Shown here: piece by piece, positions 45,356-57,399 of the stretch
How positions within the stretch are numbered: the stretch's first letter is position 1
Layout of the letters: each line of letters begins with the position of its first letter
NCBI RefSeq assembly: GCF_052857255.1
Contig: NC_135500.1
Coordinates: 104,350,048 to 104,414,047, forward strand
Direction of reading: 5' to 3'
DNA: 64,000 bases
From: Amblyomma americanum
Taxonomy: Eukaryota > Arthropoda > Arachnida > Ixodida > Ixodidae
Position numbers and translations under genes: made by a program
Notes under the pieces: generated by a model
Told to the model about the DNA's origin: nothing
The model's database searches: none
What the model saw: only the letters and a program-made list of their open reading frames with translations

Positions 45356-45359
45356 TATT

Positions 45360-45698
45360 TCAACTCTGCGGGAGCATATTGCATGAACTGCTTGTTTCAT
45401 GCAAGTTAGAAGTAGCGTTTCGTAAATGGCCTGCAACTTCCTCAAGGAAATAACGCTGTGTATGGTAGTCCTCAGCTGCCGTGTGCGCATATAAGGTTCC
45501 AGAGCATCCCGGACTGCTTATATTGGTCAAAGTTTCAAATTCATGGCATGCGTTGAATACAGGAAACGCAAGCAAGGATGGGAGCATGAAATAAAAAAAG
45601 CAAAACAAAAAATCCAGCGCAGTACGTGCGGGCTCGCAATTTCGATCAAAAAATTTCTCCATTTTCCTTAGAGCCAGGCTGAATATGCACACGAACAC
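45360..45698 (-). CDS. orphan exon-like ORF in receptor intron
   Basis: A good acceptor (TCGTTTGTTGCAG, AG at 45700-45699) opens a frame of 112 codons to a stop at 45360. It starts VFVCIFSLALRKMEKFFDRN. A hydrophobic segment follows (TALDFLFCFFYFMLPSLLAF), then a polar Cys-containing tail. It lies 146 bp past the donor of the TM3 exon and is in phase 0, the phase that donor leaves. It could be an alternative terminal exon giving a receptor without most of S2 and TM4, an exon of another gene, or chance. I do not recognise a family. Confidence 0.3.
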   Translation of the reverse strand: MFVCIFSLALRKMEKFFDRNCEPARTALDFLFCFFYFMLPSLLAFPVFNACHEFETLTNISSPGCSGTLYAHTAAEDYHTQRYFLEEVAGHLRNATSNLHETSSSCNMLPQS

Positions 45699-45844
45699 CT
45701 GCAACAAACGAGACTGTCAGTATATCTACCAGCAAAAAGATGAGGATTTGAGGCAGTTCTCTCTATTTGTGCTTCCAATTAGAGATACTGAGGCGCCCAG
45801 CACAGCAGGTCATTTAGTCTCGCTAGCGTTTACAAGTGACTAAC

Positions 45845-46062
45845 CGAAATGAAAGCTTCGTAGTGGGATCCTTTCCAGATGATCGGCCGCAGGTCGTGCC
45901 GGGCTACCACGTCTCCCACGCTGTCTATTTGCGGCGGCTCGTTCTTCACAGCCATGCTGGACTTGAGGTGGCCGGCGAAAGAGTTGGCAATCACCAGCAC
46001 TCCCAGAAGCCACACGGTCATGCCGATACGCCCTGTTGTCTGCGAAGGGCTGCGGGGCGAGC
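45845..46062 (-). CDS. ionotropic receptor, TM3 and early S2 exon
   Basis: The acceptor TACGTAG then GC completes a Ser codon from the previous exon; the donor is TCG|GTTAGT at phase 0. Translation: SPRSPSQTTGRIGMTVWLLG, then VLVIANSFAGHLKSSMAV, where TM3 leads into the region equivalent to the SYTANLAAF gate motif of iGluRs, here ANSFAGHLKSS. Then QIDSVGDVV and HYEAFIS begin lobe S2. 72 codons, no breaks. Confidence 0.92.
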
Positions 46063-46567
46063 CTACGTAGAATAACAGACCTCTCAGGAACTGCGCGAGT
46101 AAACAAATTTCTAGGAGCCGGTGGGGTTCCTGACCATTATCATTCACCTACCCTCATCTCCATCGCGTAGGCTCCAAGGCAACAGAAAAGCTCTTATTAT
46201 GAAAGCAATGAATATAATCCAACGGCTTCGATGAGATATTGTGTGAAGAGGCAGAAAGCGTTTGAGAGGAGCACAACGCGAGGCTTTCGTAACTGTAAGA
46301 TTGCGGGGCAGTGAAGGAACTTCATTTCAGTTCTTTAGAGTATCTGCACTTCGACACTGCCTGCTCTTATCGTCTTTAATCCTCGTGCTATTTTGTTCAT
46401 ATTTGTTGCGCATGAGTTACGGGAGAGTTTTCTCCTCTGTGACAGTGCAGACGACTAGAATTTCCCGTACATAAAAGACGACGTCGCCCTTACTTCTCAC
46501 GTAATACTATGTTGGGCGGCGGCTTTGACGTATCAATGTCTGAATCGGCAGCATGTATGATATGATA

Positions 46568-46784
46568 GGTACAGACATTGTCAAAACTATACAGCCCAAG
46601 CCGTCTGCTTCTCAGCCTTGCAGCGCGGCTCCTATTGCATGCAGAAAGAACCTATTTTCACGAAGGCTAGAGGAACTTAGACCTCCTCTGTCCCAAGCTG
46701 ACGACTGTCAAATGTGCTAAAGAGCCCCGCTACACGGCTTGGAAGGAAACCTCTTGGGCTGTATAATTTTGACAAATACTGTTC
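46568..46784. mobile_element. hAT-like MITE, 217 bp
   Basis: About 32-bp inverted ends (TTGTCAAAACTATACAGCCC on the left, its near-perfect inverse on the right). ATATGATA (46560-46567) and ATATGATG (46785-46792) flank it, an 8-bp duplication with one mismatch, as made by hAT transposases. No coding capacity. It lies in an intron of the receptor gene. Confidence 0.75.
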
Positions 46785-46799
46785 ATATGATGTTTCTGC

Positions 46800-49700
46800 C
46801 TAGTGCACCGGAGATTTAAAATCAAAAACAAAACGGATTGACTAGGACCATTCGACTAATGCAATCCTTTATAATACGATGTTGAGAAGATGAGATACAC
46901 TGAAATGGACCTAATCTGCGAGAAACCAAGATGTTCCTGCCTGTTGTGTCTACCAAAGGCACAAAATTTTCAGTGCAAATATCACTGAGTTAAACCCTGC
47001 ACAGTTGAGTTGCTACATTCAAAATCATTTCAGCGCAGTTCATTTCTTTCTGTGAGCAATAAATAAGGTAAGCATGACTTAGAAATTGCAACGCAAAAAC
47101 GCGCTTTCTTGCCATAATAATCGAACATAACATGCTGCAAGCTATGTTTTCGAACAGTATACTGCATATTGATGTTATAATATAGGTCGATAATGCTGAG
47201 GAAGTCTCTTATTTCGCGATTTAAAAACGGAATTATTTTTCTTAACACAGAGTCTCGAGTGAAAAATGGCATATTTATATAAATATTTTGCGTAATACCA
47301 CTATGATTAGTGTTTTCAAGAACGACTAGTGATATTATGTCAGAGCGCGATGTTTTGAGATATCCGCATCATATATGATACTGATCGTATAAGAGTTCAT
47401 GGATATCTTCAGTTCACTTATGCCTATATAAAATTACAAGGGCCTAAAGAAACCATATTTGCGCCAAAACGTTTTGAAACAGAAATGATAACAGCTGATT
47501 GCCAGAATATCAAAGGATATCACAGCTCTCGTTACACAAAGCCCTAAAGGAGGCTAGTTTCGACGCACGTTCAGTGAGAAGGTTCCATTTTACTGTTTTC
47601 CACATGACCTGGTTTTCGGCATCTGATTATGCGGGCACAAGCACTCCTTCCGGTTTTATTTCTCTTCATGCTGACCTTGTACTAAAGGACTGGTTCACGT
47701 GATGGCCGTGCTATTTATCCTGTGCACATAGTGTTGCACCCCAACCAGAACATCGAGCACAAATAGGGCAGGCCAACACTGCGGAGAGCTACTCCCTAAG
47801 AATGACAGGGAAAGCCACTTAGTTGCGGTACTTAAGCAACATTGATTAACTCCTAGTGATGGCCGCCTCGGTGGTTTTCTTTCGAGCGCCACGGCTGCGC
47901 TCGCTCTCAGAGTAGGAAACGTTTGATCGTCCTACAGTGGTGCGACAACGCCACGCTATTCGACGTGTAGGTGACTTTTCCACACGGCGTTTTGTATTGC
48001 TTATTGATTCATACTTTGTGGCGCATGCTCAACAGGAATCAGGAACAGCGCTCTAGTACACCTGCTTTGCCATCACTTGGCGCATCCCCAGAAACGACGA
48101 ATGTCTTCGTTAAAAAAAAAAAACGTCCGACGGTGGTAGCGAAGTTCAATCTGGTCTGTATTCTTCAGAATAACACCAGTCGTTTTAGGTGCGACGAATG
48201 CGGTTCGTGCAGGTACAGCCAGGAACAAAATTTTGCGAGATGCCGGAGTGTTGTTTTGAAACTGCCTTTGCGCCACTAGGCGGTGCAGTGTCGCGTCGAG
48301 GCTGCGCTGGACGGTGACTAGGCGCATGCGCGTCCTATATTCGACCGCTTGCCTGCCTGATAGCTCGTTTCGCGTGAGCAGCTGACATTTTTCGAGCTTG
48401 GCCGCGGGTGGCCGCCTTTCACCGCTCGCGCTCGTCAGCCGCCATGTTGAGACCTTACTTAGCGCGGATCCCAGTGACTGCGATGACGAGCGCAATCACG
48501 GCGCCAGTCGCATTTATGTCCTATTAATTTAAGGGGGTAGATAGAGCCTCGTCTTTTTTTCTTTCGCTAATCATTTGTAACTTCCTGCCTCCGAACGAGG
48601 CCGAGTTTTTGCAAGCAGTCCGCTGAATCAAAACCGCTTCTCTACGAAGAGACTCAGTACGTTCCCCTCAACGATGAGGTTTACCGTGCAACGAAGCCAA
48701 TTCGCAGTATTGTACCACCCGAAAGTGTAAAGAACCGACAAAAATCTCAGGCAACAAATTTACTGGCACAGAGGAGAAAATGTGCACATAAACAAAAACG
48801 AAATCCAGGCGTCGCTCGCAGAAGCCACTTTCTACTATTTGGAGAAGTCGCCGCCACCACCAATCACACTTGCGAAACGCTGCAGCATCTATTCGTAGAA
48901 AGAACAGACGTCTGTAAGCCACAAGGCCTTTCCTACTCTGTCGTGATGGCCGCCTATAAATGGTCAGCGTTGGCATTCACAAAGTGCTACCTGATTCTGT
49001 CTGCTTTTGTCAAGCCTCACATATTTCCTATTGTGTCTGTCTGTCTCTCCGGTGACAGTGCTAGCTGCCACACGCCGCCACCATCAGGCAGAGTGCTGAC
49101 TTTCCGCGAAGTGTGCGCAGGACTTCTGTCCAAATGAAGTAGACAGCATTTGTCCCAGAATTGTCCGCGACGGACGTAGGGCAGGGAACTTCTTCTATAT
49201 TGTCGACTTAATACTCCGAGGCAAAGGGTCCGTCGATTGTCACTAGAAGTCTGAGCCCTCTCCTTGACATGCGGCCCAGACAGCGAAACAGCAGCGACCA
49301 TTGGCAAATACTCTTTGCATTTTAGCACTCAGCACCTGCTCTCACTACTGCTCTTTGTCAATTTTTCAGCAGTGCATTGAAGCCGAAATATTACATCTAG
49401 AGTTGATAAGAGGTGCAATTTTCAGTCTTCGTTTCCCGACGTGATTACGCTGACACGTGCTCGAACTGATCTGTTCGTGAAACTGAGAGAGCGGGAGAAC
49501 TTTTTTTACATAACATCAAGCATATCTGCTTTGTCATCAATGTTGCTCGATTTATGATTGCTCACTGATATCCAGCAATACCTACATTAACCTCATCCAG
49601 CAGTCTTTTCGGTTGCAAAGATGCCTCCGCGGATGCCAGACGAGGAACGGGCGATGCATAGCTAATTGAAACATCGGTATGACGCCAAATCAAGAGGACT

Positions 49701-50810
49701 AACCAAGTTTGAGGAGAATGTTTTGCTTCGCTCTCAACTAAAAGGGTATTAAAATAAAGTAACCTGTACGAATCACTGTTACTACCAGCTTTCTATATGA
49801 AATGTATTCTGCAAAGAACATTACGTACTTTAGTAAAAGCAGTCATCCTGTAGTGCCAGTTTACATGAAAAGAAGTCCAGGGCCGCTGCAGCACACCAGC
49901 TGACCTCTTACGTTCTCCTCTTAAACTAATTGAAATCTAGGTGATGGTATTAGTTGAGAAAAAAGGAAAGGGCTTCTGTTCAAGCTGTCCTATATCTCCA
50001 AAACTCAACGTATTTATTAGAACACATGCAACTGGGTTACAATCTCCACAGGAAAAAAATCTTTTTTACGAGACCTTAAGTGTTCCCTTATGTAGCTTAC
50101 TTATTTCTCAAAATGCAGTCTCCATAGAAAATTCCCGCCGATAGCACCTTGTTGTGAATGACGCTGTACAAGTGGTTATGCTTTATATAATTTGGTTTGC
50201 AATCGAGTATTTTTTGTGGTGTTAGCCGCAAAACCGAACAGAACATGGTGATCGGGACCGAACATGGTATTTCCAACGCTGTTTTAGGTATGATGCTACT
50301 CACCTGGTCAATGATAAGGATTGTACAATATTATTTTGCGCTTTATTTCAGCGAGGTATTTATGGTTGGCTCATTCAGTGCGCTGAATGAAAAACGCAGC
50401 GTTTCATAAAGACAAAGGAAGTCAGTCGGCCTTTCATACCTCAGATGTAAGAAACATGGCTCGTTTTCGACGTCTTACACTTTTGAATTCTGAACTAAGG
50501 TGGCGCTTCGCCACTGTGGCTTCCGGCATTTCTATCGCCGTTTTGTGGCCTGCGATTTGTGCCATTTCGCCCATTTTAATGCATTTTTCCGTGTCGCAAT
50601 TCGGCCCCGTCACTCAGACTCAGTCTATTAAGCACTAGGGAAACAGGATTATTTAAAACGAGCCTATCACTCATCAGGCAACGTAACTAATTTTAAATTT
50701 GCATATATTGAAGCACAACGACCTTAATGTTTCTACATACGGTGCTAAAAGATTTTAAGTGCACAGCAAAAAGAGCAAATAAGAAAAGTGAGATGTAAAA
50801 TGTCTATAGA
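46800..50810. other. intron; GC-rich island near 48.1-48.5 kb
   Basis: Mostly AT-rich intron of the receptor gene. At about 48190-48500 GC content rises, with GCGCATGCGC-like (48322-48330) and GCCGCCATGTTG (about 48439, YY1-type) words. It resembles a promoter island or a captured one, but no exon is supported. A few ORFs (48073-48495 minus, 49017-49328 minus) carry no motif. Confidence 0.4.
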
Positions 50811-50815
50811 CTTAC

Positions 50816-50960
50816 TTTCGTAGAGAAGATTCCCAAAGAGTTCCCAGCCCCATTGGTGCACGTCCGGCAGCACCCTTTTCCAAGTTTTGTGAAGCACATA
50901 TTCTGACAGGCTAATCAGCAGAGCCAGAATAGGAATGGTGCTCAGAAGAAGAGCCCATAC
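50816..50960 (-). CDS. ionotropic receptor, TM1 and pore exon
   Basis: The acceptor GTGTGCAG then GTA starts at phase 0; the donor GAAA|GTAAGT leaves one base. Translation: VWALLLSTIPILALLISLSE is TM1, then YVLHKTWKRVLPDVHQW, then GWELFGNLLYE forms the pore-loop helix. This is the conserved TM1-pore layout of IRs and iGluRs. 48 codons. Confidence 0.92.
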
Positions 50961-51378
50961 CTGCACACCAAAGGGATTCTAATTCATCTACCTCGCGAGC
51001 CAACCTCAGATCCTTGGAGCTCATATCAAGAGTACTGCAGTCAAGTAAATTCTCTCGCTGCTTGATATGCAGGAAGGCGTAGCTGGCAAGATTGCAGGAG
51101 AAGGAAAGGCAGCCTCGTTAATAAATTATTGTGTATTTAAAAAAATCGTGAAAAAGAGGTTAAATGTACTGGAAAATTTTAAAGGCGACTCTGCAACGAT
51201 TTGCATCATTTCTAGTTAGGCCCGCTCTCACACGTGTGAGGTGAGTCTTCTCTAGATTTACCACTCAAAATCAACTAGGAAGAAAACCTTTACCATATAA
51301 CAATATTTATTTTAGGTGCGAAACTGCGCAGACAATTGGGTGCCGCCGCAGTGCAACACGCGACGCATGTCTTCTCAC

Positions 51379-51633
51379 CATTTCTTGATAACTTGATTCT
51401 TTATTGACAGCTTGATTGATATTTATCTCCGTTATTATCAGTACTTCTAAAACGAGCTGTTTGTAATGAGTGCGGTTGTATCCTGGTGGCAAAAAAAGAC
51501 CGCAGTCATGTTTATTGGCAACATGGACGAATGTACCGCCTTTTTTTGACAACCCAGCTACAAGCCCAACGAAAAGGAAGCTCAACCCCAGAGCACGCAT
51601 TTGCCACGCCTTTCGCATTTTGATCGCCTCCAT
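51379..51633 (-). CDS. candidate first exon, signal peptide protein
   Basis: From ATG at 51633 the frame has a hydrophobic leader (MRALGLSFLFVGLVAGLSKK), then HDCGLFLPPGYNRTHYKQLV and LEVLIITEININQAVN, and reaches a good donor ATG|GTGAGA at 51379. The LPPGYNR..V.V.I..I pattern is reminiscent of the N-terminus of Cys-loop ligand-gated channels (GluCl/pHCl type), but the match is short and unverified. It sits on the same strand inside a receptor intron. It could be a nested gene, a stray exon or a pseudogene. No following exon was found. Confidence 0.35.
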
Positions 51634-51639
51634 ACGTAG

Positions 51640-52685
51640 TCTAAAATGCCAGATTCTCTACCAGCTGTACTCTTCTTATGGGTTCATTTTGCGTCAACTA
51701 AATTGTGATGCAAATCATAGCGAAGCACCTTTTCCCTTTCCATGGACTCCCTTTCTGCTAATGGCGTTTGCCGATTCTCGCCGCCTGCTGGCATGAAAAT
51801 GCTGGGGGTGGCATATTAAAGGGGATAGTACTCTCCCTGCATTGCCACGCTAGCAAGTTCATTACAATCGGACGAGGCTATTAGTTTGAAGAAGGTCCTT
51901 TCACAGGGAAAAGCCGCTTCGCTCTTCCGACAATATATATGAGTGGAGATGAAGTCCGAAATAGACAAAAACGCTTTGTAGCCGTATTACAGTGCATCCT
52001 ATATTTTTATTTGGTGATATCTCTGTGTAATCGATGAAATGCATGACGTCATCAGAATGCTTTCAACTCATGGGAAATAGAACCACTCCCAGTGTCGGTA
52101 TATGAGCGACCGGTGAATGAACCTACGGTAGTTCCCCTTGCTCATTGCCTGCCATGTCCTGTCTGGCTTCCACAACGATGCAATCTGGGAGCGTTTCATC
52201 TGTGAGCGCACAAATGCACACTATAGTGTACAGTGAATGCGCGAGCGTATGCAGTGTAATCTGTTTTAGCTAACGCATTAATTCTGTGCAGAAAACGCAG
52301 CACATATCCCGCATTTAGATGGCGTAAAAGTGTGGCTTAAAGGCATGCCGACACTTTTTTTGGATGTCCGTTTGACCTGAGGGAGGCTTTATTGGCCTAG
52401 AACTCTCAAAAAGTAGCTGAAAACGTCAGTGCGCGACGTAAATAGTTAAGTACAAACGGCAGGTTTGACCGGCCAACCTAGACTATAGTCGAAAGCCTTT
52501 TAACGAAGCTCTCAGGACCTCCAAAAGGCTTAGTTTTACACGTTAGTTCGTTGTAAAGGCCGCTCACCTTATTGGGCGCTATAAATAAAGCTAAGCACGA
52601 TCAAAAACACAAGACCTTGACTTAATGTGGGCTGAATTATTTTCTCCTTGGCGCTTCGTCAATTAAAACTTGCAACTGCTGCCGT
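51640..52685. other. intronic, nothing recognised
   Basis: Intron of the receptor gene. No gene or repeat ends supported. Confidence 0.45.
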
Positions 52686-52689
52686 ACTC

Positions 52690-53830
52690 GTCACATGGCA
52701 GCTCACGATATTCTCCACGGCGAAACCCGGCAGTGGCGCAAGGTACAGCTACGAACCGTCAAATCCCGCCACTCTCTTGACGTAAAAATTATTGTTTTGC
52801 CTGCAGGTGCCTCACAACTGATATCTTCGTCGACCGTCACCTCTTTCGCATCCTTGGCGGCTTCGACGTCTGCAGAGGTCTTTTCCAAGCGGATCACGTC
52901 ATCTTCAACCGTGACGTATTTCTTAGCCGTCATATCCGCTGCTGTATTGCAAGAAACAGCGTACGAGTTAAGGGATTCCTGGAGTTGTGCAGCAGGACTG
53001 GGACATTCGCTGTGAACAGTATGTTCGTCATGTGTATCGCAAGCGTTGTTCTGAGCTGTAAAAATTCCAGACTTCAGCCAGCAACTATGCTTGACGCCTG
53101 GCGGCATGCTCTACCAAGGACTAGTAATTCTTTCAATAGCTTCGCCACCTTTTGTTTTAGTTGCCAGCTCAACCGTATGCTCGAAGTTTATAAGAATTTG
53201 CTGCAGCATTCATGTGTGGTAGTGTGCCTCGGCAGACCGAATTATGACTTCATCTAAAAGCTGCAACAAGCAGGTACATATCAAAGACAAGAAAATTACA
53301 TTAACTTTCTCTAACAGCGGGAACTTGTGCACGGCACAGTTGTCAGTAACAAGGGCATCTTGCAGTTTTACCGCCGCATCATTTTCACCACTCGCAAAAA
53401 CCAGGCTTCAACTCCGCCGTCATTCAGGCTTTTTTGGTGGCCGCATTGTAAGCCGGAAGGCTAGGCATGCCTTTTAAACACCGTGGTGTCGCAGCTCATC
53501 CGAACACAAGTGGCTTCAGTCTCTGCGTGCCTGCAGCGTCACAACGAAATAGCACCGCCAGTCGTTCCATCCAATTCTTGCCGCCTTTGTACACCCATCT
53601 GCCCTCTCCTAAAGTATGTTTTCATAAAGCAACTCATAAAAAAGGGAAGTTTCGTCAGAGCTAAATGTATCTATTGATCTGCGCCCTTGCAGCACCTTGA
53701 CCAGATCTGACTCGCGCCGCCTGCGAGAAAGATCGCGCGGCGCATCGGCTTTTCTCTATAGCTCTCAGTTTGAAAACGATCTCATGGGGTTGCTTCAAGC
53801 TCCCCACCTTTCCACTGGTTGCTTTGAACG
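52690..53830 (-). mobile_element. Tigger/pogo DNA transposon remnant
   Basis: On the minus strand: FKLRAIEKSRCAARSFSQAA (about 53783-53720) resembles the N-terminal DNA-binding start of this group. Then RCFKRHA (about 53480), then LLVTDNCAVHKFPLLEKVNV IFLSL (about 53365-53290), equivalent to the DNAPxH..L....V..LPPN block with catalytic Asp. LDEVIIRSAEAHY follows, and the PPGVKHSCWLKSGIF segment and acidic tail lie at 53107-52703. This order is that of a pogo-superfamily (DDE) transposase. It is severely frameshifted and internally deleted. Confidence 0.65.
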
Positions 53831-53839
53831 TGTCTTTTA

Positions 53840-55015
53840 CACCTAACACGCAAGCAGACACCTTGCCTTGATACAGAGCAAAGGCCCGCTGACAAGGACC
53901 CTCTTGACTCGTATGTTTGCGAACTACTTTGGACAGTGGAGTCAACATGATATAAAGTCGCTGCTCGAATCAGCTTCTGTGACGGGTTCATTAAAGATAG
54001 TGCTACTTGCTCTTGTATCGTGTCCTCCTATATAACGGGTGCTGACAGCAGTTTACGTATAGTCGTCTGCAACGGCTCTCGTTTTAGGACACTCGCGACA
54101 GCAATGACAATCTGCAACTTCACCAAGAGAACTGTGGGCGCTCTCCTTGCACTGCTTACAATGCATCGCGGCAATCCCCACATGTTGCTACAAACGCTGC
54201 TCCAAATATGCGGAGGAAGAGACGTAATGTTGCCTAAACAGCGTGTGCTCAGCTCGGTTAGCATGCACGCAAACGCATGAAGACGCACGATGCATGCTCC
54301 TAATTAGTTCAAGGAGAAGGGAACTGCCGGAAAGCGCTCGCTGAAGGCTACATTTCGTAAGAATGTATGCAGATCGGTGCATGCTGCCGCCGGTTTCGTT
54401 TCCGTATTGGCGCTTGTTACCCAGAGCTCGTAGGTGTTGGTTCCGGAGCAGGGACATCGTTCTTGCTAGTTTTGCGCTTTCGCCGACACCCAAGGCTTGC
54501 ATCGGCCATTAAACTGTTCGGCGGTTCGACCAGCTGAGCATTTTTAACTTGGTCTAGCGGTTACCACGGCTTTTGCTGAATTCTTACTCTGAAACACTCT
54601 GAATCTGTGGTGTCGACGGTCGGTTCCCCTGCGCAATGCACCTCACTGAAATCTGCGGGCAATGACGGCGCCGCTTCCTGCGTTTCTTGTTGCGCAACCC
54701 ATCAGCCGTCGGGGAAGCCTAAATACTTCGTTGTACAAGCAAATAACTGTAGTGGTCTTCGCCGCAGAGGTCTTCACAATACACATGAATGAGAGAATTT
54801 CGTCCGGGACATATTAAATCCTTCGGCGTAAAGGTTGTTTTGTTGCAGACGCGTTTGTTACAGACGCCTCCGACAGTACCACAGCCTATCAAGTCGTTGC
54901 CGCCAGCAAGCACTGGTTGTTCCTCAGGAAAGCACTGGCTTTGGTGAAGTCATGTCAAACCATGACATGACTCGATCTATAAGCAAATTCCGAGATTCTC
55001 CACGGATATTTTTCT
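53840..55015. other. intronic, nothing recognised
   Basis: Intron of the receptor gene between the Tigger remnant and an RTE LINE. Frames such as 54028-54288 minus show no motif. Confidence 0.4.
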
Positions 55016-55019
55016 TCCT

Positions 55020-57070
55020 GGTCATCATAATCAGTCTGTAAATGTCCATTACAGAATAAAAGCCCCTCCCATACCTTTCCAATCAGCCCAGTTCTGTGCC
55101 AGCTGCTGCCACTTTAACACCACAAACATTTTTATCTCATTCGCTCAACTTTCTGCCGCCCCTTGCTTCGCGTGCCTTCTCTTGGCACACACTCCGTTAC
55201 CCCTAACGACCATTGGTTATCTTGCCTTCCATTACATACCCTGCCCAAGCCCATTTCATCTTAATTTCGACTAGGATGAAATTAACCCGCGTATAATCTC
55301 TCACATGCTCTGCGCTTTTCCTTTTCGTTAAGATTACAACCACCAATTTCCTTTCGATAGCTCGCTGTGTCATCTGCAATCTAAGTTGAACCCTGTTTCT
55401 TCACCTCTACGTTTCAGCCCGATATATGGGTACTCGTAATATACAGCTGATATATCCGTTTGTATTGAGAAATATTGGTAAACTAGCATTCATGATCTTC
55501 GAGAACCGACTAAATGCGGTTAACTTCAATCATATCGTTGTAGTTGTATCACTCTCGTTATCTGGGTCTGCCGTCACTACCTGCCCTTGTAGACGTATTC
55601 CCTACCCACTTCTAGCGCCTCGCTTCCAAGTTTAAACTGCTGTTCCTTTCCGAGACCATTCAAAATTACTTTGGTTTTTCGCATATTAATTTTTAGGCCC
55701 ACCCTTTTCCTGAGCCTGTCCATCACTGATCAAGCCTTGCCGTTCATTCCATGAGTGACTTTTTAAAGCAATTTCATATGCGAGTCACTGATTATTATGG
55801 CATTTTCTTAGCACTTATATCAAACCGTTCCCAATCAAAGCCTCTGAGTAGAACTTGTAAATAGACGGTGTAGAGCATTTGAGATACTCCGTCTTCCTGC
55901 CTGGAAGCGTTTCTTATTGGAATTTTATTGCTTACTTTATTGACGAGTATGGTAGCTGTGCAGCCGCTATCGATGTCTTGCAGTATGTATGCATAAGGCG
56001 GCTCCACACCCTGACTCTGCAGTGCTTAGATGAGTGCTCAGGCTTCAACTTAGTCCAATGTTTTCTCGTGATCTATGAGGAATTTTACAGGTGTTGTTTA
56101 TGTTGTGCGCATTTCTCAATCAACTCATTGGGATTGTGAATATGGTCTATTGTCAAGTGTTCTTTACAAAAGCCTGCCTGATGATTTGGATGATTGAAGT
56201 TTAACGTTGCCCTGCCTTTATTAGCGCTTACCTTAGTAAATGTCTTATAGGCAACGGGCAGCGAGCTGATCAGTCTTTAATTTTTTTTAAGTTCTTGACA
56301 TCGCCTTATTTAACGACTAAGATGTTGTTAGCGTTCTTTCAAGCTTCTGGTACGCTCGAGGTCATAAGGCGTAACGTATACAGCGCGGCTGGTTTCTATA
56401 GCGCAACCTTCGCACCATACCGCAACAGATCTGCTACTACCTGACCCCCAACAGCATCTTTGCCCTTTTCATTGCTCTTAAGGTTCTCTTTGTTTGCTCT
56501 TCTTACTGGCTGGATGTTGCTTTGCTGTGGGCTACTGGCTGGGCTTCTCAATAACTTCTTATTGCACTGGCTTCGGGATATATTTGTGCAGAACACTTCG
56601 GCTACTTTAACAATCGCTATTTCTTAACGCATAAATCTGATTTTGCCTATGTATAACTTACCCTTCACTCCTTATAAATTACCTCCGTTCATTTGAGCTG
56701 GTTCGATTTTTTTTTATATCAAACTTCGTTGTGTCAGTTATCAAGAACTTAATGATTATATAACCTACAAAGCGATGCAAGTTCTTTTCTATCTGCGGGT
56801 TAGATGCTTTTATGCTTTCTAAGCTTTTATCAGATCTTTCGTCACCTGAGAGAGCTTGCCGGCATCCAGTCCAACCGTCCTACCGCCTATTTTGCTGCGC
56901 ACTCCGCAAGGAAAGCTGTCAGAGTATCGTTCATTGCTTGAACATTACGGTCGTGTTTCTCAGTTAGAGCCGCGTATCTGTTCCGAAGTGAGACTCTGAA
57001 TTGCTCTACTTCCCCTGTTACCGTTAACACGTTATTGGCTTCCGCCTCACAACTTTCTTCCCCTCCCTCT
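55020..57070 (-). mobile_element. RTE-clade LINE, decayed copy
   Basis: Minus strand: the segment before RT (VEQFRVSLRNRYAALTEKHD, about 57025-56960), then TSSVPEA.KNAN, FTKVSANKGRATLNFNHPNH and QAGFCKEH (about 56340-56210). YILQDIDSGCTATILVNKVS and NKIPI (about 55990-55910) follow, and the 3' end near 55020 reads ATCATAATCAGTCTGTAAAT-type on the plus strand. Same family as 1790-5125. Many stops. Confidence 0.75.
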
Positions 57071-57144
57071 TCTATTCAAGGCAAATTTGATACGGTTTCA
57101 TGCTGCGGCTGCAACAATGCACCTTTACATGAGCCTCCACACTC

Positions 57145-57397
57145 TACTGAGCCACCGCGGCGGGTCACAAAATAACAGCAGTTGAAACCGTGGGAAAATG
57201 AAAAATGAAAATTGGTTTTTGAGGAGAGGTAATGGCGCAGTAATTCATTCACATCTTGTTGAACACCCGAATAGCACCGTGAGAGAAGGAAGGAAGGTTG
57301 GAGTTAAAGAAGAAAAAGAAAAGGAGGTGCCATATTGGAGGTCTCCAGAATAATTTAGACCACCTGAGGATTTTTCATGCGCGCTGATATCGCACAG
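57145..57397 (-). mobile_element. Ruka-type SINE pieces
   Basis: On the minus strand the body CTGTGCGATATCAGCGCGC, then CTCAGGTGGTCTAAATTATT, then ACTGCGCCATTACCTCTCC matches the SINE at 5176-5445 but lacks a head. Immediately downstream, at 57166-57147, stands a separate head word GCCGCGGTGGCTCAGTAG. So one headless copy and one head-only copy are joined in tandem. Confidence 0.65.
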
Positions 57398-57399
57398 AA

